Origin: Neobacillus drentensis
Lineage (GTDB): Bacteria; Bacillota; Bacilli; Bacillales; Cytobacillaceae
Length of the DNA: 64,000 bases
Direction: 5' to 3'
Assembly: GCF_021560175.1 (NCBI RefSeq)
Contig: NZ_CP091110.1
Coordinates: 1,912,001-1,976,000, forward strand
Below are positions 44,028 through 53,549 of the stretch, one piece after another. Positions within the stretch are counted from its first letter, which is position 1; every line of letters begins with the position of its first letter. The notes beneath the pieces were generated by a model, which made no database searches, was not told where the DNA came from, and saw only the letters and a list, made by a program, of their open reading frames with translations. Both the position numbers and the translations under genes were made by a program.

Positions 44028-44053
44028 GTTTCACTTTCCTGCAAAATGGGTAC
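44028..44053 (+). promoter_or_regulatory. Sigma-B-type promoter of the catalase gene
   Basis: GTTTCA (44028-44033), 14 nt spacer, GGGTAC (44048-44053), fitting the sigma-B pattern GTTTAA-N12-14-GGGTAT. It is 66 nt before the start. KatE-type catalases of Bacillus are known general-stress genes. Confidence 0.65.
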
Positions 44054-44118
44054 CGAAGGAGGGGGTAATTTAATTATCTGCTAATCTTTTTAGTACCTAT
44101 TTTGTGAGGAGGATCACG

Positions 44119-46125
44119 ATGGAAAATAAGAAGGCCGTTCAATTAGAGAATTTTTCAATTGATAATGAAAAAAAGGCACCATTGACTACTAACCAAGGGC
44201 TAAAGGTGTCGGAGGACGAGTTTTCTTTAAAAGCTGGGTTAAGAGGGCCAACATTAATGGAGGACTTCCATTTCCGAGAAAAAATGACCCATTTTGACCA
44301 TGAACGGATTCCTGAACGGGTTGTTCATGCCCGTGGCGTAGGGGCCCATGGAATCTTTCAACTCTATGAATCTTTGGTTGAATATACCAAGGCTGATTTT
44401 CTCACAGACACAGCCAAAACGACTCCGGTGTTTGTCCGCTTCTCAACAGTACAAGGCTCAAGAGGATCAGCCGATACAGTTCGTGACGTCCGCGGATTTG
44501 CAACCAAATTTTATACCGATGAAGGCAACTTTGATTTGGTTGGGAATAATATGCCAGTTTTCTTTATTCAAGATGCAATTAAGTTCCCTGACTTTGTACA
44601 TGCTCTTAAACCTGAACCGCATACAGAAATTCCACAAGGCGCGAGCGCCCACGATACATTTTGGGATTTCATTGGCCAAAATCATGAATCAGCCCATATG
44701 GTGATGTGGGCCATGAGTGACCGTGCTATTCCGCGCAGTTTACGGATGATGGAAGGCTTTGGTGTACATACTTTCCGACTGATCAATGCGGATGGGGAAG
44801 CCCATTTTGTAAAATTCCATTGGAAGCCTGTCCTTGGCATTCATTCACTCGTCTGGGATGAAGCACAGAGGATCGCCGGTAAAAATCCAGACTTCCACCG
44901 TCAAGACTTATATGAGGCAATTGAAAAAGGAGATTTCCCGGAATGGGAGTTAGGTCTGCAAATCATCCCTGAAAAAGATGAATTTAATTTTGATTTTGAC
45001 ATTTTAGATCCAACCAAATTATGGCCGGAAGAGGATGTTCCCGTAAAAATCGTTGGTAAAATGACCTTGAATCGTAATGTCCACAACTTTTTTGCAGAAA
45101 CAGAGCAAGTTGCTTTTCATCCCGGTCATGTAGTGCCAGGTATCGATTTTTCAAACGATCCACTCTTACAAGGCCGTTTATTTTCCTATACAGATACACA
45201 GCTTACCCGTCTGGGAGGTCCAAACTTCCATCAGATCCCGATCAACCAGCCTGTTTGCCCGTTTCATAACAATCAGCGGGATGGAATGCATCAAATGGCG
45301 ATTCATCAAGGGCAAACAAGCTACCATCGCAACGGTCTAAATGCCAATCAGCCTGAACCGGCGCCAGTTGAACTAGGTGGCTATGAATCTTATCAGGAAA
45401 AAATAGAAGGCCGTAAAGTCAGAGGCCGGAGTGAGAGTTTTCTAGATTTCTACTCTCAAGCGAAGTTATTCTACAACAGTCTTGCTCCATTTGAACAACA
45501 GCACCTGAAAGATGCCCTGAGCTTTGAGCTTGGGAAATGTAAATCGGATATGGTTAAAAATAATGCGGTGGCACTGTTAAATCATATTGATCGGCAAGTA
45601 GCCGAAGAAGTCGCTGACAATATTGGGGCGGAGCTCCCTGAGGAAAATCTTGAAGTAAACTCGGATAAAAAGTCTCCGGCACTTAGTATGGCAAACACCG
45701 TTAGCCAACCGTCTACTAAATGTGCAGCCATCTTGTTAAACGGTGAACCCGATGATGAAAAAGTAACGGATTGGGTTCGAACACTGGCCCAATACAATAT
45801 AAATTATAGTATTGTGGCAAAGAAAGTGTATACGATTAGTCCTGTACTAAAAGTAACCGATACGTTTGATACGGCCGATTCCAGTCTTTTTGATGCCGCG
45901 ATATTAATTAGTAGTAGTTCTGAAGTAGAGCCGTGTGCATTGGAATTTATTGAAACGACCTTTAAACACTTTAAACCTTTGGCTCTAGCTGTTCCAGATA
46001 AGAATGCGCTTGAACGATGCCGTGTGCAGTTAGATGCACCAGGTGTTTATAATTTATTCCAAGGTGATATTACTTCATTTATTGAGGGAATGGCAAAAGG
46101 ACGTTTTTGGGAACGTCCGTTATAA
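44119..46125 (+). CDS. katE: Large-subunit catalase with C-terminal DJ-1/PfpI-like domain
   Basis: 668 residues from the ATG at 44119 behind AGGAGG; the GTG at 44104 lies upstream of that site. RVVHARGVGAHGIF contains the catalytic histidine, NNMPVFFIQDAIKFPDF the catalytic asparagine region, and RLFSYTDTQLTRLG the heme-ligating tyrosine region. Length and a C-terminal 150-residue flavodoxin/DJ-1-like domain place it with HPII-type clade 2 catalases. It dismutates hydrogen peroxide, and the sigma-B-type promoter predicts stress and stationary-phase expression. Confidence 0.93.
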   Translation: MENKKAVQLENFSIDNEKKAPLTTNQGLKVSEDEFSLKAGLRGPTLMEDFHFREKMTHFDHERIPERVVHARGVGAHGIFQLYESLVEYTKADFLTDTAKTTPVFVRFSTVQGSRGSADTVRDVRGFATKFYTDEGNFDLVGNNMPVFFIQDAIKFPDFVHALKPEPHTEIPQGASAHDTFWDFIGQNHESAHMVMWAMSDRAIPRSLRMMEGFGVHTFRLINADGEAHFVKFHWKPVLGIHSLVWDEAQRIAGKNPDFHRQDLYEAIEKGDFPEWELGLQIIPEKDEFNFDFDILDPTKLWPEEDVPVKIVGKMTLNRNVHNFFAETEQVAFHPGHVVPGIDFSNDPLLQGRLFSYTDTQLTRLGGPNFHQIPINQPVCPFHNNQRDGMHQMAIHQGQTSYHRNGLNANQPEPAPVELGGYESYQEKIEGRKVRGRSESFLDFYSQAKLFYNSLAPFEQQHLKDALSFELGKCKSDMVKNNAVALLNHIDRQVAEEVADNIGAELPEENLEVNSDKKSPALSMANTVSQPSTKCAAILLNGEPDDEKVTDWVRTLAQYNINYSIVAKKVYTISPVLKVTDTFDTADSSLFDAAILISSSSEVEPCALEFIETTFKHFKPLALAVPDKNALERCRVQLDAPGVYNLFQGDITSFIEGMAKGRFWERPL

Positions 46126-46148
46126 GGATTTTTTTCTTTAGGTAACAG

Positions 46149-46178
46149 AGCAATGCTTACAGGGCATTGCTTTTTTTG
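46149..46178 (+). terminator. Intrinsic terminator after katE
   Basis: AGCAATGC/GCATTGCT (46149-46156, 46164-46171), 7 nt loop, T-run. Confidence 0.85.
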
Positions 46179-46216
46179 TTTTTCGAGTTAGAAGGATTTA
46201 AGAATTAAAGATATTG

Positions 46217-46681
46217 TTAAAATTTTTGTTCGCTGCGTATTTTATGGAGTAATGCCCGGCAACCGGCTGAAACAAGACGATAAGTCTGTTCAAAATCTCC
46301 TGTGAAAAAGGGATCGGGGATATCTTTTTTGTATCTGGTCAGGTCGAGCAGCCTGAAGATTTTGGGATGATTAGGTTTGCCGGTGATCTTATAAATATTT
46401 TTTATGTTGCTATTGTCCATACCGATAATATAGTCGAACTTCAAAAAGTCCTCTTTCTTTAATTGGCGTCCAACAAGCCCCTCAGAAGAGATATGGTATT
46501 TCTTAAGAATCTCAAGAGTTCCTTTGTGCGGAGGGAAGCCGATTTGCCATGAACTGGTTGCAGCGGAATCAACGGCTATTTTTTTTGACAGCTTTTCTTT
46601 TTTGACTAAAGCGCGAAACAAAGCTTCAGCCATGGGTGAACGGCAAATATTCCCTAGGCATACAAATAAAACGTTAATCAT
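46217..46681 (-). CDS. Low-molecular-weight protein tyrosine phosphatase
   Basis: 154 residues on the minus strand. The P-loop VC8LGNICR14SP is at the N-terminus and DIPDPFF supplies the general acid near the C-terminus. Full length for the family (B. subtilis YfkJ/YwlE). It could dephosphorylate protein tyrosine or arginine; the loop sequence (LGNICRSP) does not settle which. Confidence 0.9.
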   Translation of the reverse strand: MINVLFVCLGNICRSPMAEALFRALVKKEKLSKKIAVDSAATSSWQIGFPPHKGTLEILKKYHISSEGLVGRQLKKEDFLKFDYIIGMDNSNIKNIYKITGKPNHPKIFRLLDLTRYKKDIPDPFFTGDFEQTYRLVSAGCRALLHKIRSEQKF

Positions 46682-46956
46682 GGATGTAACCCCTTTTCAT
46701 TCTCTTTTCCACTTTGATCCTTTTTTTGGAATGCATTATGTATTTAGACGTTAGTGAATTGGACTGGTGCGCTGGTTAATTACAAAGTATGTATAAAACA
46801 TGAAATGTGAAACGGCCTATGATAATTTTAATTGAAGGGGATGGGCATAACTCTGTAAGGATTTTATTTCTAACCAAGAAGGGAAGAATAGGATAAGCAT
46901 TGAATTTATATAGAAGTGAGTGAATCACTGATCTCTATAGCAGGGGGTTGTTAGAT

Positions 46957-47373
46957 ATGTCGAGAGAAATATGGTTGAACCTGCCAGTCCGAGAACCAGA
47001 ACGGTCAAAGGCGTTTTATACTGAGCTCGGTTTTCGGTTGAATGAGCAGTACGCGAGTCAAGATGGTTCAGTGAGTTTTATCGTTGGCGATAATCAGGTT
47101 GTTTTAATGCTTTTCCCGGAATCCACGTTCCGCGGTTTTGCTGGTAATGCGGTGGCGGATTCGTGGCAGGGCACGGAAGTATTATTCTCCCTGGGGGCGA
47201 ACTCCAGGGAGGAAGTTGATGAGTTAGCTTTGAAAGCAGAACGGGCCGGCGGCACTGTATACGGTAAGCCGGGCGAAAAGGACGGCTGGATGTACGGCTG
47301 CGGTTTTGCCGATCCGGACGGCCATCGGTGGAATGCGTTGTATATGGATATGAGCAAGATGCCAAAAGGCTGA
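46957..47373 (+). CDS. VOC-family (glyoxalase/bleomycin resistance-like) protein
   Basis: 138 residues from the ATG at 46957, 8 nt after AGGGGGT (a TTG at 46948 overlaps the site). EIWLNLPVREPERSKAFYTELGF begins the beta-alpha-beta-beta module and CGFADPDGHRWNALYMD ends it. The metal-binding pattern is degenerate, as is common in PhnB-like proteins. No pathway context; a terminator follows. Confidence 0.8.
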   Translation: MSREIWLNLPVREPERSKAFYTELGFRLNEQYASQDGSVSFIVGDNQVVLMLFPESTFRGFAGNAVADSWQGTEVLFSLGANSREEVDELALKAERAGGTVYGKPGEKDGWMYGCGFADPDGHRWNALYMDMSKMPKG

Positions 47374-47460
47374 AAACAATTGGCGAGTGACGCGTAGTTA
47401 AGAAGTAAGTAATAAGATTACTTGACTACAAGCTAATCTTTTTAAGTATGCTAAAAAGTC

Positions 47461-47509
47461 AAAACCCTGTAAAACTAACCTAGAAGGTCTGGTTTTACAG
47501 GGTTTTTTG
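47461..47509 (+). terminator. Intrinsic terminator after VOC gene
   Basis: AAAACCCTGTAAAAC (47461-47475) pairs with 47492-47506, 16 nt loop, T-rich end. Confidence 0.85.
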
Positions 47510-47666
47510 TACGTACCAAATAGGTCCAGTTATGGATATATATTTGCATTCGAAAATGGATAATACCCAAAATTGTAATAGGAAGAAGGTAAGACCAAAT
47601 AAAATCTGTTTTTAAGGAAATAATTTAATCATAAAGGTTCTAATGATTAATGGATGGAGATTATTG

Positions 47667-48163
47667 ATGATGACGACAATAGTTCGACATGTTCATTCAT
47701 TTTTTAATAAACATAGCGTTATGGCCATTTTACACAGTTGGCTATGTACAGGCTTTGGCCAATTTTATAACAAGCAATATTTAAAAGGATTACTATTTTT
47801 TTATTCAATCTCTTAAATAATCTGTTCGGACACCTTAATCTTGCTCTGATGTATAGTTTATTGGGGGAGATTGAAAAAGCAAATTCAATTATTAATTACC
47901 AGTGGATTTTAAATTATCCATCGGGTTATGCCTATGCCCATTGGGACGCATATAAGGATGGATTTATTCGAGATCACAACAAGAAACCACCTGTCTCGCA
48001 TTCCGTGCCTTTTATTTTATCTGCTATGTTTACAACTGTAGGCGTTGTTTATGGCAGTAAAAATTCAATAGGTCCTGTCTTTACGGGGGTAGGCTGCTAC
48101 TTTTTAGGTATAGTAACAGGTGCAATAATCATAAAAATATCCAATAAACATCATTTTGAATAA
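47667..48163 (+). pseudogene. Frameshifted small membrane protein gene with altered 3' end
   Basis: The frame starting ATG at 47667 gives a TM2-like start (GFGQFYNKQYLKGLLFF) and stops at 47815. A second frame continues without a gap as LFNLLNNLFGHLNLALMYSLLGE and runs to 48163. The switch is at a run of seven T (47796-47802), so one gene of about 165 codons is split by a one-base indel, real or a sequencing error. The last residues (ISNKHHFE) are encoded by DNA that on the other strand matches transposase sequence, so the natural C-terminus seems lost. Confidence 0.7.
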
Positions 48164-48348
48164 GATAATTGGCGGAATAGAAGGCCGGTCATTATTAAGC
48201 AGTAATATGGGGAGATCTTTTCATCAATAAAAGAAAAATCAATGGTTTTCTCAATCGTTTTTAAAAAGTGGTCTTTTGGGTCAAGTGCCTCTATAGAAGT
48301 AGTGACCTGATCATTACGGTGATTAATAATTTTACCAATCATTGTCAA
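48135..48348 (-). mobile_element. Transposase N-terminal remnant, IS1182-like
   Basis: On the minus strand, 48348 down to about 48185 reads PKDHFLKTIEKTIDFSFIDE then YYC, matching the DHLLRKID-IDFSFIYD-YC start of IS1182/IS5-group transposases. After a one-base shift the next frame gives NNDRPSIPPIILFKMMFIGY, the following GRPSIDPVVLFKMLLIGY motif, reaching into the end of the neighbouring membrane gene. The catalytic part is absent, so this is a dead fragment. Confidence 0.75.
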
Positions 48349-48399
48349 TCCCTCTTATATCCTATTTTGAACCCGATTGGACAAAATGACAAAAAATAA

Positions 48400-48425
48400 C
48401 CGTTGAGAATTTACTTTCTCAACGG
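48400..48425 (-). terminator. Hairpin beside island end
   Basis: CCGTTGAGAA/TTCTCAACGG (48400-48409, 48416-48425), 6 nt loop, A-rich left flank acting as a T-run on the minus strand. Confidence 0.6.
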
Positions 48426-48433
48426 CCTGTAAG

Positions 48434-48506
48434 AAGCCTTGATTTTTCAAGGCTTTTTTGACGTCCCGAAGAGGATTCGAACCTCCGACCTACAGTTTAG
48501 GAAACT
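48434..48506 (-). repeat. Direct repeat (att-like): tRNA-Arg 3' part plus terminator
   Basis: 73 bp identical to 53912-53984. It contains the terminator AAGCCTTGA-TTTT-TCAAGGCTT and the 3' part of tRNA-Arg(CCT) up to the anticodon arm, then diverges. This is the typical footprint of a site-specific element integrated in a tRNA gene. Confidence 0.85.
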
Positions 48507-48595
48507 ATCCGATATGTCATCGATATGTCAACGTATTGTCATGAATGTTTTGTAAACAATTTTCTTTTGAGGGCGTAAATGGAAATACGTAGATA

Positions 48596-48727
48596 TTGGT
48601 CAAAACTGATACGTTAGAATACTGTGCACAAAATAATTACGTGTTTATTACGAAACAAGGCGGGGTCATATCCAATAGTCCAACGCATAACAACATTCAA
48701 AAACGTTTAGAAGGTAGGATGAAGTGA
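48596..48727 (+). other. Short ORF remnant near island end, possibly integrase C-terminus
   Basis: 43 codons from a TTG, with NYVFITKQGGVISNS and NNIQKRL, faintly like the segment of tyrosine recombinases ahead of the C-terminal catalytic region. No ribosome binding site and no catalytic HxxR or Tyr motif. Placed beside the att-like repeat, it may be what is left of the element's integrase; evidence is weak. Confidence 0.25.
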
Positions 48728-48910
48728 CATTGTACAAGTGTCGGAATAATTTATTAGACATAGTAAAGATACATAAAATTATTTTTAGATTTTTCCGAAT
48801 TGCTGTTTTATAATATATTATAAAATACTCCCATTTGGAGAGAATGAGTAAACTTATTTTAATAAGAAAGCGTTCGCAAAGTACATGTTCTTATACAAGG
48901 GGGAAAAATA

Positions 48911-49681
48911 ATGAACTTCCTATCTGATCAAAACGTAAAAAATATATTAATTTTTATGGATGAAATAAATTATCTAAAGGGAAAAATTAATTACGCACAA
49001 ATCTTGTATCTATTTGAAAAATATTTCGGGTATTCCCGGTCAGAAATGTATTTATTTGATCAAAATTATGACTTGACACTTCTTCATTCTATTAACATTG
49101 AACAGAAAGCAATTGATGAGTATTTTCATTATGATCAAACAGATTTCAATTGGCACCCTAGACGTGCACTTCCACCGAATGGGACTAACGTAATAAAAAT
49201 TTTTGATGTAGTTTCTAAGGAGGATTATGAAAAATCTAGATTTTATAAAGATTATTTGGAGATATACGGATATTACGATTTGTTATCAATGTGCTTTTAT
49301 CATGAAAAAGGAAGATTTGGTTGTATTACCTTTTCAAGACAAAGAGAAGATACCCCTTTTAATCAGGTGGATGTTATGCAACTTGAAATTATTTCTAAAT
49401 TTATGTCTCCAAAAATCTGGCAATCCCTAATTGAGTCTCAAACTGACCTTTCTTCCCATAATCAATCTCATTCTGAAAGCCATTTTTTGGATTTTTTATC
49501 TAAAAGAGAAAGAGAAGTACTCGAACTTGTTCAAAAAGGGCTCTCAAATGAAGATGTCTCCCGCCAATTATTCATCAGCATTAATACAGTAAAAACACAT
49601 TTATTAAATATTTTTAAAAAATTAAAAGTAACGAATCGGACAGAGTTGTGTTATAAAATCAATCAAAAAATTCTGTTATAA
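48911..49681 (+). CDS. LuxR-type transcription regulator
   Basis: 256 residues; ATG behind AAGGGGG. The N-terminal 180 residues look like a GAF/PAS-type sensor without a recognised ligand. The C-terminal HTH (about 193-256) reads LSKREREVLELVQKGLSNEDVSRQLFISINTVKTHLLNIFKKL, a canonical GerE/LuxR DNA-binding domain. It is the first gene of the tRNA-bounded island and probably controls the permease/amidohydrolase unit downstream. Confidence 0.88.
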   Translation: MNFLSDQNVKNILIFMDEINYLKGKINYAQILYLFEKYFGYSRSEMYLFDQNYDLTLLHSINIEQKAIDEYFHYDQTDFNWHPRRALPPNGTNVIKIFDVVSKEDYEKSRFYKDYLEIYGYYDLLSMCFYHEKGRFGCITFSRQREDTPFNQVDVMQLEIISKFMSPKIWQSLIESQTDLSSHNQSHSESHFLDFLSKREREVLELVQKGLSNEDVSRQLFISINTVKTHLLNIFKKLKVTNRTELCYKINQKILL

Positions 49682-49882
49682 ATGAACAAAGGATTATCTA
49701 AAATATATAGACTTGTCATTACATGTAAGGGTGCACATTATTTTCGGGCACTCTATTTTTATTTCCCCTTTATATTCTGTTTTATGAAACTTAAATCACC
49801 CGTTTGGTTGATTGTAATATTTATAGTAAATGAAATAATATAAAAAAGGCAGAAAATTCAGATTTAAAGGAGGAGAAATTAA

Positions 49883-51235
49883 TTGAAAAAAGCAAATCTT
49901 AATCAACGTCTTACCTTATTTTCTGTAGTGATGATTGGTTTATCAATAATGGCACCGGGTACCGTGTTTTCTACTTACGGGATTGCCTCTCAAATTACAG
50001 AAGGCAAAGTACCGGCAGCCTATGCTGTGGCAGCAATTGCTTTAGCTTTCACAGCATATAGTTATGGACAAATGGTAAAGGCCTATCCTACTTCAGGATC
50101 AGCCTATACTTATGTTCAGCAAGCCTTTAATCCATACATGGGATTTCTTATTGGTTGGGCTCTTTTTACAGATTACCTGCTTCTTCCAATGGTCAACTAT
50201 CTTATTGCAGGGATCTTTATATCTTCTGTAATACCTGCTATTCCATCGTATGTATGGATTCTTTTACTAATAGGAATGACCACAGTCATTAATATAAGGG
50301 GAATAAAGCTTGTTGGGGTCATAAACACATTATTGATGGTTTATTCTATTCTTGTTATTGTCCTATTTTCCTTCTTGTCTATTAAATCTGTGCTAGATGG
50401 AACGGGGACCGGCACACTTTTTTCAACCTCACCAATTTTTGATTCCGGACATTCCTTTTCCCTAATTCTTGCTGGTGCCTCACTTCTATGTTTTTCATTT
50501 CTCGGATTCGACTCCATTACAACATTAGCTGAAGAAACAATTGATCCAACTAAAACAATTCCAAAAGCAATTTTTATTATCCTAATTACAGGGGCATTAA
50601 TTTTTATCGGTGTCTCTTACATTTCTAGTATGGTTCAACCTGATTTTACGGCTTTTACTAATCCAGACGCTGCAGCAGTAGAGATGGCTACAATGGTTGG
50701 AGGGAATTTATTTACATCCTTTTTTCTAGGCGCTACGCTTGTTGGGACATTTGCTTCAGGCCTTGCGGCTCAAGCGAGTGTATCTCGTGTATTATTCGCT
50801 ATGGGGCGTGACTCAATGTTACCTAAGAAATATTTTGGCTATGTGCACCCACGTTTTAACACACCAATCTTTAATATTGTTTTGGTAGGTGCCATTTCTT
50901 TACTCGCCCTAGTGCTTTCGCTTACCGTTGCTACCTCTTTTATTAATTTCGGGGCACTAGTAGCCTTTTTATTTGTCAATCTATCTGTCATTGCACATTA
51001 TTTTAATAGAAAGAAGGAACGTTCAGTTAAGGGGATTGTTTCCTACCTGATCTTGCCTCTCATTGGTGCTGGTTTTATTGTTTGGTTACTTTCTGGACTA
51101 AATGTACATTCAATAATCCTTGGGATTTGTTGGACAGTACTTGGGGTGTTTTACCTTATGTATTTAGTAAAATTTAAAGGTATGAAGTCAGTAAGTTTAA
51201 AATTTGATGAAAATAATACTAGTTTTATGGATTAA
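49883..51235 (+). CDS. APC-superfamily amino acid/amine permease
   Basis: 450 residues; TTG at 49883 behind AAAGGAGG. Twelve hydrophobic segments. MAPGTVFSTYGIASQITEGKVPAAY and SYGQMVKAYPTSGSAYTYVQQAFNP are the family signatures around helices 1-3, and FSFLGFDSITTLAEETIDPTKTIPKAI that of helix 6. The substrate is probably an amino acid, amine or amide-type compound, in line with the amidohydrolase 30 nt downstream, which is likely cotranscribed. Confidence 0.88.
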   Translation: MKKANLNQRLTLFSVVMIGLSIMAPGTVFSTYGIASQITEGKVPAAYAVAAIALAFTAYSYGQMVKAYPTSGSAYTYVQQAFNPYMGFLIGWALFTDYLLLPMVNYLIAGIFISSVIPAIPSYVWILLLIGMTTVINIRGIKLVGVINTLLMVYSILVIVLFSFLSIKSVLDGTGTGTLFSTSPIFDSGHSFSLILAGASLLCFSFLGFDSITTLAEETIDPTKTIPKAIFIILITGALIFIGVSYISSMVQPDFTAFTNPDAAAVEMATMVGGNLFTSFFLGATLVGTFASGLAAQASVSRVLFAMGRDSMLPKKYFGYVHPRFNTPIFNIVLVGAISLLALVLSLTVATSFINFGALVAFLFVNLSVIAHYFNRKKERSVKGIVSYLILPLIGAGFIVWLLSGLNVHSIILGICWTVLGVFYLMYLVKFKGMKSVSLKFDENNTSFMD

Positions 51236-51265
51236 TACTTTTTATTAGATTGGAGATATAAACAA

Positions 51266-52903
51266 ATGAACAGTTCAATAAAAGCAGATATTATCATAAC
51301 TGGTGATGCAGTTTTTACTGGGTTAGATAATCGTCCTAAACCTGGAGCAATTGCTATTATTGGGAATAAAATTGCTGCTGTTGGTTCATATGATGAGATT
51401 GTCCCTTATATTGGAACCAATACCCAAGTGTACGTTTACGGGAACCAATTGATCATGCCTGGGTTTCATGATTTTCATCTTCATATCATTCCAGGAGCTA
51501 TTGAATTAGATAGTATTAGTTTACTAGATGCAAAGTCAGAAGAAGAGGCTGCAGACATGGTTCGTCAATTTGCTGACACAAGGCCTGAAGATCCATGGAT
51601 TTTAGGTTTTTCATGGGACAATTCAAATTGGGACAATAAACAACTTCCGACCCGTGCTTCACTAGACCGTGTTCTACCAGATAGACCAGTAGTTTTAATG
51701 TTTATAGAATTACATTATGCCTGGGTGAACAGTAAGGCTTTGGAAATTATGGGGATTACTCGGGATACTCCGAATCCACCATTTGGAGAAATAGAAAAGG
51801 ACAAAAATGGTGAATTGACAGGTATTCTTTATGAAAAAGCAATGGACTTGGTTCACAAAGGAGCTTATGATTTTTCGAGAGAAAAGAAATCACAGATTCT
51901 AAAGAAATTCTTTCATTTAGCGGCTGAATACGGAATAACTTCTGTAAATGATATGTATGCTCCTACAAGTGATTTTCTTGATGATTTTGAGTTATTTAGA
52001 ATACTAGAGAACGCAGGGGAATTGCCAACCCGGATTCACCTGCTACCGGCATTAACGAATGACTTAGAACGTTCAAAAGATTTAAGAGGCACTTATACAT
52101 CTAATAAACTTCAATTTTCAGGATTAAAATATTTTATCGACGGGGTTATTACAGGTTACACTGCATACTTGTTAGATCCATACAGTGATAAGCCAGAAAC
52201 AAGAGGTAGTACTTCAATATCTCCGGAATTATTCAAAAAAATGGTCATCAATGCTGACAGGGAAGGTTTTAGAATTCGCATACATGCGATTGGTGACGCT
52301 GGAGTCAGGTTATCGTTGGACGCATTTGAAGAAGCTCAGATAATAAATGGTGTAAGGGATTCTAGGCACACAATTGAACATATTGAGTCGATTCATCCAG
52401 ACGATATTAATCGCTTCCAACAATTGGGGGTGATTGCCTCTATGCAGCCCCAGCATTTGGCACTAACGCATAAGGAAGTTTATCTTTCTCGATTGGGGGA
52501 GGAGCGCGATAAATTAACTTTTGCTGTAAATACACTTAAAAAAGCCGGTGCAAGAATAGCATTTGGAAGTGATTTTCCTGTTACATCGTTAAATCCAATG
52601 TTAGAAATCTATCGTGCGGTTACGAGAGTCGATTATTCAGGATCCATAGAAAATGTTTGGAACCCGGAAGAAGGAATTGCATTAGCTGAAGCTTTGAAGG
52701 CCTATACTTTGGAGCCTGCATATGGAACATTCAGAGAAAATGAATTAGGAACGATAGAAGTTGGAAAGCTTGCTGATATCATTGTATTAGATAGAAATCT
52801 TTTTGATGTTCCTACTGAAGAGATAGTAGAAACGAAGGTTCAATTAACAGTTGTAGACGGAAAAGTAGTGTTTGAACAAGGAAAAGTAAAAAGTATTCAC
52901 TAG
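51266..52903 (+). CDS. Amidohydrolase, YtcJ-like (family 3)
   Basis: 545 residues; ATG at 51266. Metal-dependent amidohydrolase barrel: GFHDFHLHI gives the HxH pair, RIRIHAIGDAG and HTIEHIESIHPDD the later histidines, AFGSDFPVTSLNP the catalytic aspartate. The N- and C-terminal beta segments (ADIIITGDAVFTG; GKLADIIVLDRNLFD) form the usual composite domain. Relatives include N-substituted formamide deformylase and exoenzyme-regulatory AepA-like proteins. The substrate is likely an amide taken up by the adjacent permease. Confidence 0.87.
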   Translation: MNSSIKADIIITGDAVFTGLDNRPKPGAIAIIGNKIAAVGSYDEIVPYIGTNTQVYVYGNQLIMPGFHDFHLHIIPGAIELDSISLLDAKSEEEAADMVRQFADTRPEDPWILGFSWDNSNWDNKQLPTRASLDRVLPDRPVVLMFIELHYAWVNSKALEIMGITRDTPNPPFGEIEKDKNGELTGILYEKAMDLVHKGAYDFSREKKSQILKKFFHLAAEYGITSVNDMYAPTSDFLDDFELFRILENAGELPTRIHLLPALTNDLERSKDLRGTYTSNKLQFSGLKYFIDGVITGYTAYLLDPYSDKPETRGSTSISPELFKKMVINADREGFRIRIHAIGDAGVRLSLDAFEEAQIINGVRDSRHTIEHIESIHPDDINRFQQLGVIASMQPQHLALTHKEVYLSRLGEERDKLTFAVNTLKKAGARIAFGSDFPVTSLNPMLEIYRAVTRVDYSGSIENVWNPEEGIALAEALKAYTLEPAYGTFRENELGTIEVGKLADIIVLDRNLFDVPTEEIVETKVQLTVVDGKVVFEQGKVKSIH

Positions 52904-52985
52904 AAATTAAAAGGTGATTAATTAATTTATAATATACTGCTTCCATAAGCGATTTTGGTAAGTATGGATTTAAGGAGGAGTAAGA

Positions 52986-53447
52986 ATGGATCTTAAATTA
53001 GAATTCTCCTTTGAGGCAAGAGTTTTAGTCTCTGATTCTGTATTAATTGGTGAAACCCCTATAGGAACTCAGTACATGATTCCGATTATAGGAGGAACTT
53101 TTGAAGGACCCGATTTAAAGGGAACTGTACTTCCGATAGGAGCAGATTTTCTATTAGATAGAAGAGATGGGGTTTCAGAAGTGAAGGCTACTTATACTAT
53201 TGAAACAGATGATGGGCATAAAATATATGTAGATAATAGAGGGTATTATTTTGCCCCAAAAGAAGTGCTTGATTTACTAGATCGAGGAGAAAAGGTGGAT
53301 CCTAGTTTAATTTATTTTAGAACCACTCCAATATTTCGAGCATCAGCAGGAAAGTACTCTTGGTTAAATAGAACCATTATGGTCTGTGCAGGAGAAGAAC
53401 TCCGTGCATCATCTACCATTCGGCTTCAATTTTATAAGGTAAAGTAA
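52986..53447 (+). CDS. DUF3237 family protein
   Basis: 153 residues; ATG behind AAGGAGGAG. FEARVLVSDSVLIGETPIGTQ, GGTFEGPDLKGTVLPIGADFLLDRRDG and YYFRTTPIFRASAGKYSWLNRTI-type stretches match DUF3237 (UPF0311), small beta-barrel proteins of unknown role often found with catabolic genes. It lies about 80 nt after the amidohydrolase, probably in the same operon; a terminator follows. Confidence 0.83.
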   Translation: MDLKLEFSFEARVLVSDSVLIGETPIGTQYMIPIIGGTFEGPDLKGTVLPIGADFLLDRRDGVSEVKATYTIETDDGHKIYVDNRGYYFAPKEVLDLLDRGEKVDPSLIYFRTTPIFRASAGKYSWLNRTIMVCAGEELRASSTIRLQFYKVK

Positions 53448-53517
53448 CTAATTGAAGGGAAAACAAAAAAGATTAATTGACTTCAAGAAAAATTAGTTTT
53501 CAAAATTATCTAACAAG

Positions 53518-53546
53518 CTGCTCTTATTCAAGAGCAGTTCTTTTTT
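53518..53546 (+). terminator. Intrinsic terminator after DUF3237 gene
   Basis: CTGCTCTT/AAGAGCAG (53518-53525, 53530-53537), 4 nt loop, TTCTTTTTTT tail. Confidence 0.88.
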
Positions 53547-53549
53547 TGT

